Origin: Acidothermaceae bacterium
Lineage (GTDB): Bacteria > Actinomycetota > Actinomycetes > Acidothermales > Acidothermaceae
Assembly: GCA_025925185.1 (NCBI GenBank)
Contig: JAICLV010000002.1
Coordinates: 1-38,858 of the forward strand
Direction of reading: 5' to 3'
DNA length: 38,858 nt
Shown here: piece after piece, positions 1 to 9,622 of the stretch
How the letters are laid out: every line of letters starts with the position of its first letter
How positions within the stretch are numbered: the first letter of the stretch is position 1
Program-made: the position numbers and the translations under genes
The notes under the pieces: generated by a model
The model's database searches: none
What the model was told of the DNA's origin: nothing
The model's input: only the letters and a program-made list of their open reading frames with translations

Positions 1-980
1 AGCCGACCGCCGTCTGGGCTCCGATCAGCGACACCACCTCCAGCGAGATCTTGCCGACCGGCTGGTCTTGAACGGCCTGCACGGTCACGCCGGACAGCGC
101 CGTGGTCGCGGTCGCGGTCCAAATCTCGGCGTCCCCACGCTGGCTGTTGGCCTGCTGCAGCCGGGTCCAGGTCAGGCCACCCCCGGAGACCGTCAGGGTC
201 TGAGTGGCGGCGAACCCGCCCGCCGAGACCAGCGCGACGAGTAGTTCACCGGGTTGGCTGGTCGAGATCGCCGGACTGGTCGCGGTTCCGGAGCCGTCGC
301 TGACATCGGCGGAGAACACGTTCTGGTCCACCGTCAACGTGCCCGCGACGGTGTCCGCGGCCGGGGTGACCTCCACGCCGGCCAGATCCCAGGTCTCGTC
401 GGTCGGCGCAGTATCACTCAAAACGACCGCCTGCCCAGCGGTCGTCGTCGCGACATCGACCTGCTGGGTCCAGGTGTTGCCGAACGTGCCGTCGCCGCTG
501 ACCGCATGCAACACAGTCTGCCCGTCGCTGGCCGTGGTTGTCTCCGCGTTCTTCCAGGTAAACCCGGCGCCGAACACCAGCGAGTTCGCCGCGACCGCGT
601 CGAAACTCAACCCTGGCGCGCCACTCGACCCGCCGCCGGTGTGCCCGATCACGCTGCCCGCGCCGGTGAACGACAACACCTGCAGCGTCATCTTCCCCAC
701 CGCCGTGACCTGCTGGCTGGCGGTCACGCTCACCCCGGACAGGGCCGTCGGTGTGGTCGCGGTCCATATTTCGGCGTCGCCGCGTTGGCTGTTGGCTTGC
801 GCCACTCGTGACCACGAAAGGCCCGCGCCGGTCACGCTCACCGTCTGCGTGCTGGTGCCGCCACCGGCGGCCACCAACGCGACGAGGGTCTCATTGGGGT
901 GGGTGGTGTTGAACGTGTCGGTGCTGATCGTGCCCGACCCGTCGGTCACATCGGTGGCGGTGATGTTCTGATCAACCGTC
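1..980 (-). repeat. Tandem 645-bp (215-codon) duplication inside the RHS gene
   Basis: Two direct, in-frame copies of a beta-rich domain. Matching landmarks lie exactly 645 bp apart: the TVDQN segment (320-335 and 965-980) and the GGTCC element before the SQRGDAEIWTAT segment (116-120 and 761-765). Copy 1 is complete (about 336-980); copy 2 runs past the left edge. The copies have diverged, so this is an old duplication. Domains with this SxxP-G-LLVA / AEIWTAT pattern occur in other secreted actinobacterial proteins. The type of fold is inferred. Confidence 0.85.
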
Positions 981-3900
981 GGGGTGGCCGGGGTCACCGG
1001 CGCCCCACCGGACTCGCTGAGCACCCGGCCGACCGCATCCAACCCGTAGCCCTTGCTCGAGGCCTGACCGTCGACCGTGCCGGAGATCTGTTGGACCAGG
1101 TCGTTAGCGTAGTAGCCCAAGGTGACGTCGCCGCTGCCGCCAGCGTCGGCCGACGGCACCGTCAGGGTGCGGCCGAAATCGTCGTAGCTGTAACCGGTGT
1201 CGGTGATCCGATCCGCCTGGTCGTAGCTGTGATTCACGGTGGTCGGGGTGCCTGAGCCGGTGCACGCGCCCGCCGTCGCCGCGAACGAGGACGTGGTTTC
1301 GCTGGTGCGGTCGGAATCGGCGTTGAAACCGTAGGCTCGGCTCGTGCAGGTGCCCGCCGCGTCATCGGTCGCGGTCGTGAGTCTGCCGGCGTTGTCGTAG
1401 CTGTAGCTGCTGGTCGTGCCTGCCGCGTCGTTGCTCGCGACGATCCGCGACGCGCTGTCGCGGGCGGCGGTGCAGTCCAACCAGGTCACCCCCGACTCGG
1501 TGTAGGAGATTTCGGTCGACGCTCCGGCGTTGTCGTAGGAGTAGGTGGCGACCAGCCCGCCGGGGTAGGTCTGGCTGGTCAACTGCCCGTCGTCGTCGTA
1601 GCTGCCGTTGAACGTGCCGGCGAGTGAGTCGCTGATGCTGGTGACCAACCCGCGGTGCTCACCGGTGCCGCCGTCGTAGGTGTAGGTGGTCGTGCCTTTC
1701 GGGTCGGTGACCGTGCTCGGCCGCCCGTCGATGTCGTAGCTGGTCGTCGTCGTCGACCCGGTGGAATCGGTGTAGGTGTGGGTCCGGCCCAGCGCGTCGT
1801 AGCCGGTGGTCACCGTCTTGGCGTTGCTGTCGGTCGTCGTGGTCGGCAGCCCGGTGTCGGCGTCGTAGCTGAACGTGCGCGCCGGCACCGCGGCGCCGTC
1901 CGCGCCGGCCGGGTCGACCACCACGGCGGAGCTTGTCGTCCGACCCGCCGCGTCGTAGCCGGTGGTCGCCGTGCGAGTGACGCCGCCCGCGGTTTGGGTC
2001 ACCGTCAGCGGCTGGTCGTAGACGTTGTAGGTGGTGGTGGTCACCGGCAGCGGTTTGCCCGTGCTGGGTTGCGCGGCCGGCCCGGTCGAGCACAATAAGC
2101 CGGCGAGCGGTGCGCTGACGCACGCACCGGACCCGGTCGCGGTGTAGTAGGTAATGTCGGTAGTGTGCGCATCGTCACCGACCCCGGACCCGTCGACGCC
2201 GGCCATCGGCGCGCGTGACTCGATCACCTGACCCGCGTCGTTGTAGCGGGTCTTGGCAACCAGGTTCCCGCCACTAGCCATCACCGTCGTGACGCTGGTG
2301 GGCTTGTGCAGCACCCAACCGGTCACATCGCCAGACACCAACGCCGCGTACCCGGTTTGGGTGGTCACCGCGTCGTTGTCCGTGCTGGTGTTGACGATCT
2401 GCGCCGACCGCACGCTGGTGGTGACCAGCCGGTACGGGCCGCCGCCGCCGGGCGCGCCTTGATCGTAGGTGTTCACCACGTGTTGGCGGCCGTCGATCGT
2501 CGACCCCGACGCGAGTTGCATCGGGTGCGTCGGGCCGAGCGTGGTCAACAACTCGGTCCCGTCGCTGCTGTAGGTGTTGATGGTCGCCAGCGCGTTCGCG
2601 CGCTGGGTTTCGCTGCTCATCGCGGCCACCGCCGGATCGGTCGCCGCGGTCGGGCTGGCCGCCTGCGCCAGGTTGCCTGGGCTGATCGACCACAGCGGGT
2701 TGCCGACCGGGTCGTAGCGGGTGGCGCTAATCTGCCAGCCGCCGTTGCCGTAGGCGGCGGTGTTCACCGGTCGGCCATTGACGTCCATGTAGGTGATCGC
2801 CGCGTACGGCCAGTCAGCGCTGCCCGGGGTGCCTGCGGGCACGTGATCGGCTGGGAACACCGCGGTCGCGGTGTCGACGATGTCGCTGCTTTGCCCCCAC
2901 GCCGAGGTGACCGATGACCGCAAGTCGACCGGCCCGGTGCCGTCCCACGCCACGTCGTAGGCGATCGTCTGGGTCGCGGTCGGTCCGGACGGGTCAGGGT
3001 GTTGCACGCTCGCGAGTCGTCCGCTGCCGTCGTAGCTCAACGTCCAGGCCGACAGGCCCGGTGGGGTGAGCGTGGCAAGTCGTCCGTTGGTGTCGTAGGT
3101 GTAAGCGGTGACCAGGTGCGGGCTGATCCGCGGATCCCAAGCCTGCCGAAGACGCCCATCCGCGTCGTAGGCGTACGCCGCGACCTGCACGGTCGTCATC
3201 GCCGAGGTCGCCGGGTCGTATGAGGTGAACGACACCCCCGCCAGCTGCCCGCTGTAATCGCCGAGGGTCTCACCGGATGCGGTGGTCGTGTCGGCGTAGC
3301 TGAACTGCAGGGTGCGGCAGCCGGCCGTGGTGGTCGGCGCGGTCGAGCAGTCGACCCCGTCCGGGACCGGCGCCAGAATCTGGGTCACCCTGCCGACCGA
3401 ATCCAGCGTGTACGTCGTTGTCGTCGCGGCCGGGGTGCCGCTGGCCTGCACCACCTTGGTGGTGCCCCACACGCCGCCGCTGGTCTTGCTGTAAACGGTT
3501 TGGGTGCCGCCGCGTTCGGTCAACGTGTACTGCGTCGAAGAATCCTTCGTGATCGTCGACCCGTCCGCGGCAGTATCGGCGACACCCACATAGGTACTAC
3601 CGTTGGAGTTGTAGATCTCCTCGGTGCCATCAGGGTCCACCAACGTCACATAGCCGCTGGCCGAATGGTCGACGAAGGTGGCATCGGCGTGCCCGGCGTT
3701 CGGGCCGTAGAACGCCGCCCGCCAGCCCGGGCCGAACACACCGGCCGCCCCGGAGGCAGTCGTTGGGCTGAGCGTCGTGAACGTGCGCCCCAGCGTCAGC
3801 GAACCCTGATACGACGGCACATTCACATCCGTCGCCGACACCGCATAGTCGCCGGTCAGCAACGCCACGCTGCCGGGCCCGACCTGCTGCGTCGCATCGG

Positions 3901-6356
3901 ATTCGGCGAACGCGTGGGTGGCCAACTGCACACTGTGCGCGCTTGTGCAAATCGACGGCGACGACGAGCTGGTGCCGAAACAGGCCTCGACCTGCACCAG
4001 GCCATCGGCGCCGACAGTTGATGCCATGTTCCACGACAAACTCGCCGACGACGCCACTGGCCACGCGTTCACGTCCGCCCCGGTGCCTGACACCGTAACC
4101 GGGCTCGAGCCGCCGCCTGGTAGCGAGATCGGGGCGAAGCTGCCCGTCGATCCGACCCGGTACTCATACCACGCGTAGCCATACCCCGACGGCGCGGTCG
4201 CCGTCAGCGCCACCGACTGTTGCGTGCGAGCCTGATCCGCCGGGCTGTTGATCGTGCCGTTACCGATGGCGAAATAGAAATACCCGACATTGACATTCGC
4301 CGCGCCGTCAATCACATCGATCTCGAGCACATGCCCGCCGCCACTCAGCCCGGTGACAGCCAACGTGGAGGGGTCCGATGCGGAATTTCCCCAGACAACG
4401 CTGTCGGAATAGTCGATCCCGTCCAAGGACGCTGATTCGGCGAACACATCTGTCGACGAATCCGTCCACGTGAAGCTCCCGCTCGTGCCGGTTCCCAGCG
4501 ACGGGAAGGTTGAGCTGATGGTCGGCGCGGCCGGCGCCGTCGTGTCGACAGTGAAGATCGTCCAGCTTCCCCATGGACCGAAATTCGTGCCATTGAAGGC
4601 TCGCGCGCGCCACTCATAGTTGCTGCCATTCGACAGATACCCTGTGGTCACCGGCCAGTACGTTTCCTGACCAGAAGGGACCGATGCGCTGGACCCGTAC
4701 ACCACCCGGGTCGTGGGTGAGGCCGCGGTTCCTGCCCAAACCTCGAACGACAGCGTCACCGGGTTACCATTTGGGTCACTTGCCTGCCCGTACAGCCACG
4801 GAGTCGCCGACGCGACGTTCACCAGCTGTCCGTCGCCACCGTCGTCGCAAGTGAAACCGCACGGGCTGGTCGACCGCCCAGCCACCACGGACGGGGTGCT
4901 GTTGTACTGAATCGACAACGTCGCGCCGTTACCGGCGAACTTCTTCCAATACAAGTCATTGATCTCGTTCGGACTCTTCAACTCAACCGAGGCTTTCTGG
5001 TGGTTCGCGGTTCCGTCGGCGGCGTTGTTCGCCCAGGTTTGCGCCATCGACGTCGTCGTCCCGTCCACCCCCGGGTTGGCGGCGGTAAACGTCGCAAGAC
5101 CGGCGGGGCAGCTGGAGGAATAGCCCTTCGCTACGCTCAGCTTTCCCATCTGCTGGTACGTCGCCGGCGGACTATTCCAGCTGTTCGCGCTGGTGAAATT
5201 CGACGAGGCATACAAGTCGACCTCTTCGGGCGTGCACGAATACGACCAGATCTCGTTGAAACTCAGCGACGCGGACACCACCGAAGCGCCCGCGATCGCG
5301 GAAGTGGAGAACTGGTAGAACGCCCGGTCGGTGTCAGTACCCGAATCGTAGGTTCCGACATGGGTGACGCCGGTCACCCCGTTCTCGGTTTGGGAGTTGT
5401 CGAAGTTGCTCGCCGTCCGGTAAAGCGACGTCGTGTACATGTAGTGCGCGCTGGTCAACGAACTGGGTGGATCAATCGTCACCGGATACGCCACCGACGG
5501 GTCCGCCAAAAAGGCCGCTGACGGACGCACCGTCAACGCGAGACCGGCCAACCCCTTCGACAGCGTGCTCGGCACCGCCGCCGTGCGCGTCGGCTCAGCC
5601 GCCGCCGGGTCCATCTCCGCGCCCCACATCACCGGCTGGTTCGACACCAACGCGACCTGCCCGCTCGAATCGCTGTACCGCAGTGACCCGTTCGCATCCT
5701 GCGTTACCGCCAGCCCCGAGGTGATGATCGGCAAGGAGAACGACACTGCCGCAGACGGGCGACGGGTGAGCACGATCGATGACTCGTAACCCGTCACCCC
5801 CGCCGTCAGCACCAAATCCACGCCCGGTTCGACGTCGTGATACGTCGCGGTGTCACCCTCGACCGTCGGCGCCGGCAATCGCCCCGGCCAGCCGACACTC
5901 ACACCCTCGCCCGAAAGCTTGACCCGGTTCAACGCCGTGCCCTGACCGGCAGAGAACACGACCGGCAGCGCGGACACCTTCGGCGCGAACCCGCCTGGCA
6001 CCGGCACCAACGTGGTGTCGACGGGCTGCCAGGCGCCATGGACCTGCTCGCGGATCGGCGCCGAGCTCGCGTCCGTCGTCAACGATCCATCGGGGTTCGC
6101 GTACGTCGTCGTCGTCTCGGTTTCGAGGCCACTCACCTCGATGCGATGCCTCAGCAACCTCGCTGCCAGGTGCGCCGACGTCAGATCCGGCCTCGTGTAA
6201 GTCTGCGTGCCTCCCTTGGCCGGGCTGGCCGCCGGCTGGGGCGTCGCGGCGATCGCGCTTGACGCTTGGCCCGCGACTATCGGTCCGGGCGCCGAAGAGG
6301 CCGGCCGCTAGCAACGCAAGCGACGTAACTGCAGCAAGTGCACGCGAAAGCCTCAT
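1..6356 (-). CDS. Secreted RHS/YD-repeat protein, 3' end outside window, frameshifted after the signal peptide
   Basis: A very large cell-surface or secreted RHS-family protein; more than 2100 codons lie in the window and its C terminus is beyond the left edge. Start at 6356 encodes a signal peptide (MRLSRALAAV... ending LAAGLFGA). The mature part reads in a different frame (codons with first base at 6298, 6295 ...), which stays consistent where I spot-checked it at about 5820, 3296, 1676 and 50. In order: beta-rich N-terminal region; a DNRLRE-like domain (about residues 300-485); Fn3-like sandwiches (about 490-700); a DUF6531-like segment (about 830-930, GDYAVSATDV then LGRTF); YD repeats (about 930-1775, many YDxxGR units); then two tandem copies of a domain of about 215 residues. 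RHS shells commonly encapsulate a variable C-terminal toxin, but that region is not visible here. The frameshift means it is either a broken gene or a sequencing error. Confidence 0.9.
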
Positions 6357-6499
6357 CGAACGCTCCGGTCTACAAACGCCACAATGACGAACCCAGACCA
6401 GAGAGTAGCTGCGGAGACACACACGGTGATGGAGCCGAACAGGTGAAAACGGTCAATGATCATGTAGTCGACTAATGTGATCGAGTCTGCCCAATGGTG

Positions 6500-6970
6500 A
6501 TTAGCGTGAGCTGTAGCCGCTGCTCCGTGGTGACTGGCCATGGGGCGCGCCGTCAAGGCCATCCAGCACCCTGGCCCATGCCGATCCTCGATGCGCCGCG
6601 CAATCAGCCCAAGCAGCACTCGCGCGTGTCGACTCCACGCGCCCACTTGCGTGGCGGCGTCGATCCGAACAGGCTCCGCCATGAGTTGATGACGGATGGG
6701 TGCCATATTGGGTAAGCACGAGGGCGAGCAGTTCCACGGTTTCAGGGTCATTGTCGCCGATCTCGTCGGTGATGCGGTCCGGCCGCGCCACGAGGTTCGC
6801 CACGTCGTCGTGGTCGCCGCGCAGGTGGCTGCACGAAGGGCGGAACGAAGCAATTGCTCCAATGCCGGACCAGCGAGCAGCCCGATCGCCCCGACCGCAC
6901 GGGCAGCCGCTGGGTCGCCGGTGGCGAGCCCACTACATCGCGGATGGCGGGAATGATGTCGGCTTGCGCG
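6500..6970 (-). pseudogene. Remnant of an unidentified, multiply frameshifted gene
   Basis: Three neighbouring minus-strand stretches read like real protein but lie in different frames: one around 6830-6960 (GAIGLLAGPALEQLL), one around 6690-6800 (VANLVARPDR, then GDNDPETVELLALVL) and one around 6580-6690 (GAWSRHARVLLGLIARRIED). No single frame links them. Composition is ordinary for the region. I do not recognise the family. It could also be chance coding-like sequence, so confidence is low. Confidence 0.3.
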
Positions 6971-7019
6971 ATGGCTTCGGCGAACGCATATGTGCTCGAT
7001 CGAACACCGGCGAACGGTC

Positions 7020-7134
7020 GGCCGCGCACCACCCCCAACTGCTCGGCCACCCGCGCCGCCGGCTAACCGGCGGCGACGCGCTCGACCATCAACCTGCGGG
7101 CATAGTTGTTCGTGCGGGCATTAGCGTGAGCCAT
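7020..7134 (-). pseudogene. IS481-family transposase N-terminal remnant with nonsense codon
   Basis: From the ATG at 7134 the frame begins MAHANARTNNYARRLMVERV, which resembles the start of IS481-family transposases. It continues AAG, a TAG stop (7063-7065), then PAARVAEQLGV in the same frame. Family members usually have Trp at the stop position (AGWP), so a single TGG-to-TAG change explains it. After about 38 codons the similarity stops; the helix-turn-helix is cut and no DDE domain follows. No terminal inverted repeats were seen. It is a short relic of an insertion sequence. Confidence 0.55.
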
Positions 7135-7158
7135 CGAGGTCCTCCGCGGTCGGCGTGA

Positions 7159-7479
7159 ATGCGAGGCACATCAACTCCTCCGGGAGGTCCTCCCAACATC
7201 AAGCCGCCACGCCGTCAACAACCTCCCGGGTCACTACACCTAGACGGATACGTCTGGGGCGTGAAGTGGCAAAGCCTGTATCCGGGCATGCGTCTCCTCA
7301 ACACGTCCAAGTCCGCTGACCGGTGGGCGCAAGAACTGTCAGTGCCATTCCACACGGCGGTTATCGAGGCGAACGGGCACCGCATCGAACTCGTGTTTTC
7401 GGATCTGAGCATCACGGCCGTGCAACCGGGCTACGCGCCGTTCACTGTCGCGTCCACGCAGCGAAACTCCGGTCGTTAG
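7159..7479 (+). CDS. Small orphan protein of unknown function, 106 aa
   Basis: ATG at 7159, stop TAG overlapping the convergent pckG stop by two bases. The first 25 residues are Pro-rich and poorly protein-like. The rest (from about residue 29: LHLDGYVWGVKWQSLYPGMR, later WAQELSVPFHTAVIEANG) has normal codon composition, so the true start may be the in-frame GTG at 7261. No domain, signal peptide or membrane segment was recognised. It lies next to decayed DNA and a transposase relic, so it may be the surviving end of a larger lost gene. Confidence 0.4.
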   Translation: MRGTSTPPGGPPNIKPPRRQQPPGSLHLDGYVWGVKWQSLYPGMRLLNTSKSADRWAQELSVPFHTAVIEANGHRIELVFSDLSITAVQPGYAPFTVASTQRNSGR

Positions 7480-9320
7480 CCGGCGGCGTCGTCGAGCGCC
7501 TTCGTCACCCGCCGATGCGCCTCCCAGATCTCCTCAGGCAGATCAGGGAACTGCTCGAGATGCGCTTGTCGGAAGCCCATCTCCTGCCGCCACCGCGCGA
7601 CGTCGATGTGCAGCAACACATCGAGATCGGCGGGGTCGATCTCGAGCCCTTCAAGCTCAAGCTCCTCCCGCGACGGCAACACGCCGACCGGAGACGGCAC
7701 GCCGGAGACCTCGCCGTTCTTCAATCGCACCAGCCACAGCAACGCGCGCAGGTTCTCGCGGTAACCGGGCCAGCGGAAGTGCCCGTCGGCGGGGTCGCGC
7801 TGGAACCAGTTGACGTGCGCGAAGATCGGCTTCTCACGCACCGCGCCCATGATCGCCAGCCAATGCGCGGCGTAGCGCCCCTCCGGATACGACATGAACG
7901 GCCGCATCGACATCGGGTCGTAGCGCAGCTGGCCCTCCACACCTTCTGCCGCGAAGGTCGCCTCGGCGCCGAGCGTAAGGCCGTCGTACACGCCTTCCGC
8001 GACGTCCGGCATCGCCCGGACCAGCGGCTCGCGGTCACGGGTGCGGCCGCCGAAGATCACCGCGTCGATCGGCACTCCGCGCGGGTCGTCGAAGTCTCGC
8101 GCGATGTTCGGCACGTTCGCCAGCGTCGTGGTGAAGCGGCTGTTCGGATGCGCCCACGCTTCCAGTTTTTCGGCCTCCGAGCGGTCGGCGATGGGACGGC
8201 CGGTCCAGTCGAGCCAGCCGTCGACATCGGACGGCGGTTGCGGCGTGCGCCCCTCCCACCACACCTCGTGGGTCTTCGGGTTGTAGGCGACGTTGGTGAA
8301 CAGCGTCTTAGTCCCAGGCGCGACCGCGTCCAGGGCCGTCGGGTTCGTCGCCTCGTTGGTGTCCTTCGCGACGCCGAACACGCCGAACTCGGGGTTCATG
8401 GCGTACAGCCGCCCGTCGTCCGGGTTGACCCACAACCACGCGATGTCGTCGCCGTAGAACTCGACGTGGTAGCGGTCCCCGAGCGCGTCTGGCGCGAGTG
8501 TCATCGCGAGGTTCGTCTTGCCCGACGCGCTCGGAAACCCGCCGCACACGTGGTACTTGCGGCCCGTTTGCTTGTCGGTGATGCCGAGCAGCATGAACTG
8601 CTCGGCGAGGAACTTCCCTGACGCCCAACCGTCGTACGAAGCCTGCCGCAAGCCGTGCGCGATCTTCCCGAGCAACGCGTTGCCGCCGTACGACGAGCCG
8701 AAGTGCAGGATCGTGCGCTCGTCGGCGAGTGTCACGAAGTACCGCTGGTCGTCGGGCGTGCCCTGCCCGAGGTTCTCAAGGTCGCCGGTCACATGCACCG
8801 CACGCACGAACTCGTCGGGGTCGGCGAGGTTGTTGATGTGTTCGACCCCGACGCGCGCCATGCGGATCATGTGCAGGACGACGGTGCGCGAGTCGGTGAG
8901 CTCGACGCCCGCCGCGTACTCCTCAAGCGGCGAGCCTGGCTGCGCCATCAGGTACGGGATGACGTACATCGTCTTGCCAGCCGACGCGCCGCGCATGCGC
9001 TCCTCGAGCAGCGGACGCATCTGTGCGGACGGCCGCCAGTTGTTGTAGACGCCCTTGTCGTCGGGATTGGCGGTCGCGACGATCGTCCGCTCCTCGGAGC
9101 GCGCGGTGTCTTTGATGTAACTGCGGGCGTAGTAGATGCCAGCGCCGGCGGGGAAGATCTCACCCGCCTCGAGCGCCTCGGCGATCAGCCGGTCGTCGTC
9201 CGCCGAGTCGACGACCTCGACGCGCGCGGCCGCGGTCAACTGCGCCCAGTACCGGACGTACTCGCGAACCTGCGCGCTCTTCACGCCCGAACGATCGAGC
9301 ACCTCATCGACGTCAACCAT
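7476..9320 (-). CDS. pckG: Phosphoenolpyruvate carboxykinase (GTP)
   Basis: Converts oxaloacetate and GTP to PEP, GDP and CO2, linking the TCA cycle to gluconeogenesis; cytosolic. 614 aa from ATG 9320, the normal family size. This start is preferred over the longer frame because GAGGAGGG lies 7 bases upstream and the extension is not family-like. Visible signatures: the P-loop FPSASGKTN (about residues 260-270), the metal-site GDDIAWLW, NPEFGVFGV, the FGGR segment and the C-terminal HVNWFQRD. The P-loop normally reads FPSACGKTN; the hyper-reactive Cys is Ser here (codon 8523-8525, residue 266), and NPEFGVFGVAKDTN also differs from the usual PEAGFFGVAPGTN. This points to a divergent clade of the family. 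Divergently transcribed from lhr across about 300 bp. Confidence 0.96.
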   Translation of the reverse strand: MVDVDEVLDRSGVKSAQVREYVRYWAQLTAAARVEVVDSADDDRLIAEALEAGEIFPAGAGIYYARSYIKDTARSEERTIVATANPDDKGVYNNWRPSAQMRPLLEERMRGASAGKTMYVIPYLMAQPGSPLEEYAAGVELTDSRTVVLHMIRMARVGVEHINNLADPDEFVRAVHVTGDLENLGQGTPDDQRYFVTLADERTILHFGSSYGGNALLGKIAHGLRQASYDGWASGKFLAEQFMLLGITDKQTGRKYHVCGGFPSASGKTNLAMTLAPDALGDRYHVEFYGDDIAWLWVNPDDGRLYAMNPEFGVFGVAKDTNEATNPTALDAVAPGTKTLFTNVAYNPKTHEVWWEGRTPQPPSDVDGWLDWTGRPIADRSEAEKLEAWAHPNSRFTTTLANVPNIARDFDDPRGVPIDAVIFGGRTRDREPLVRAMPDVAEGVYDGLTLGAEATFAAEGVEGQLRYDPMSMRPFMSYPEGRYAAHWLAIMGAVREKPIFAHVNWFQRDPADGHFRWPGYRENLRALLWLVRLKNGEVSGVPSPVGVLPSREELELEGLEIDPADLDVLLHIDVARWRQEMGFRQAHLEQFPDLPEEIWEAHRRVTKALDDAAG

Positions 9321-9622
9321 GCGATCGCCCTCCTCTACCCCCACCGCCGCGACCGGTGGACGTGATCCTTGTGCCCTTCCAGCGGGTGGAAGAACTGCTT
9401 TCATCACGGAGACGTTGAGCGTGAGGGCGCACATCAGTCGTCTGCCGAACTCGTCACTTCCGACTATTGCGCCCTCGCACTCCATGGCGCCAGATGAGAT
9501 CCGTCACATCGCTGCGCGACAAGAACCGCCGAATCCCTTCTGCGCACGCCAATTTGTTGCGGCGCGCAACGTGAGGCGCGGTCGCGGCGGCGACTGACAG
9601 TGGCGCGCGCCACAATCGACGC
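9321..9622. promoter_or_regulatory. Divergent pckG/lhr intergenic region with GC palindromes
   Basis: 302 bp that must hold both promoters. Two dyads lie near lhr: GTTGC-GGCGC-GCAAC at 9556-9570 and a perfect 14-bp palindrome GTGGCGCGCGCCAC at 9600-9613, ending nine bases before the lhr ATG. No Shine-Dalgarno precedes lhr. pckG has a good one. No confident -35/-10 pair was found. Confidence 0.5.

Larger units (their letters stand above)
6357..7158. other. Gene-poor decayed spacer between the RHS gene and the 7159 ORF
   Basis: No intact gene is convincing here. On the minus strand there are short protein-like stretches in different frames: about 6700-6800 (ARPDRITDEIGDNDPETVEL), about 6600-6690 (RIDAATQVGAW, then LIARRIEDRHG) and about 6830-6960 (AVGAIGLLAGPALEQLL). 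They look like one gene broken by several frameshifts, which I cannot identify. An IS481-type remnant lies at 7020-7134. The part nearest the RHS start (about 6400-6490) is more AT-rich than its surroundings and probably holds the RHS promoter, but no clear -35/-10 pair was found. Confidence 0.5.

Noticed and set aside
204..6262. Many plus-strand and off-frame open frames of 60-255 codons over the RHS gene
   Set aside because: They are shadows of the long minus-strand RHS frame, with repetitive Arg/Pro/Ala-rich composition and no family resemblance.
6353..6463. 36-codon hydrophobic minus-strand ORF whose stop overlaps the RHS start (ATGA)
   Set aside because: It looks membrane-like but has no SD and is part of a longer non-coding-like frame; the overlap may be chance.
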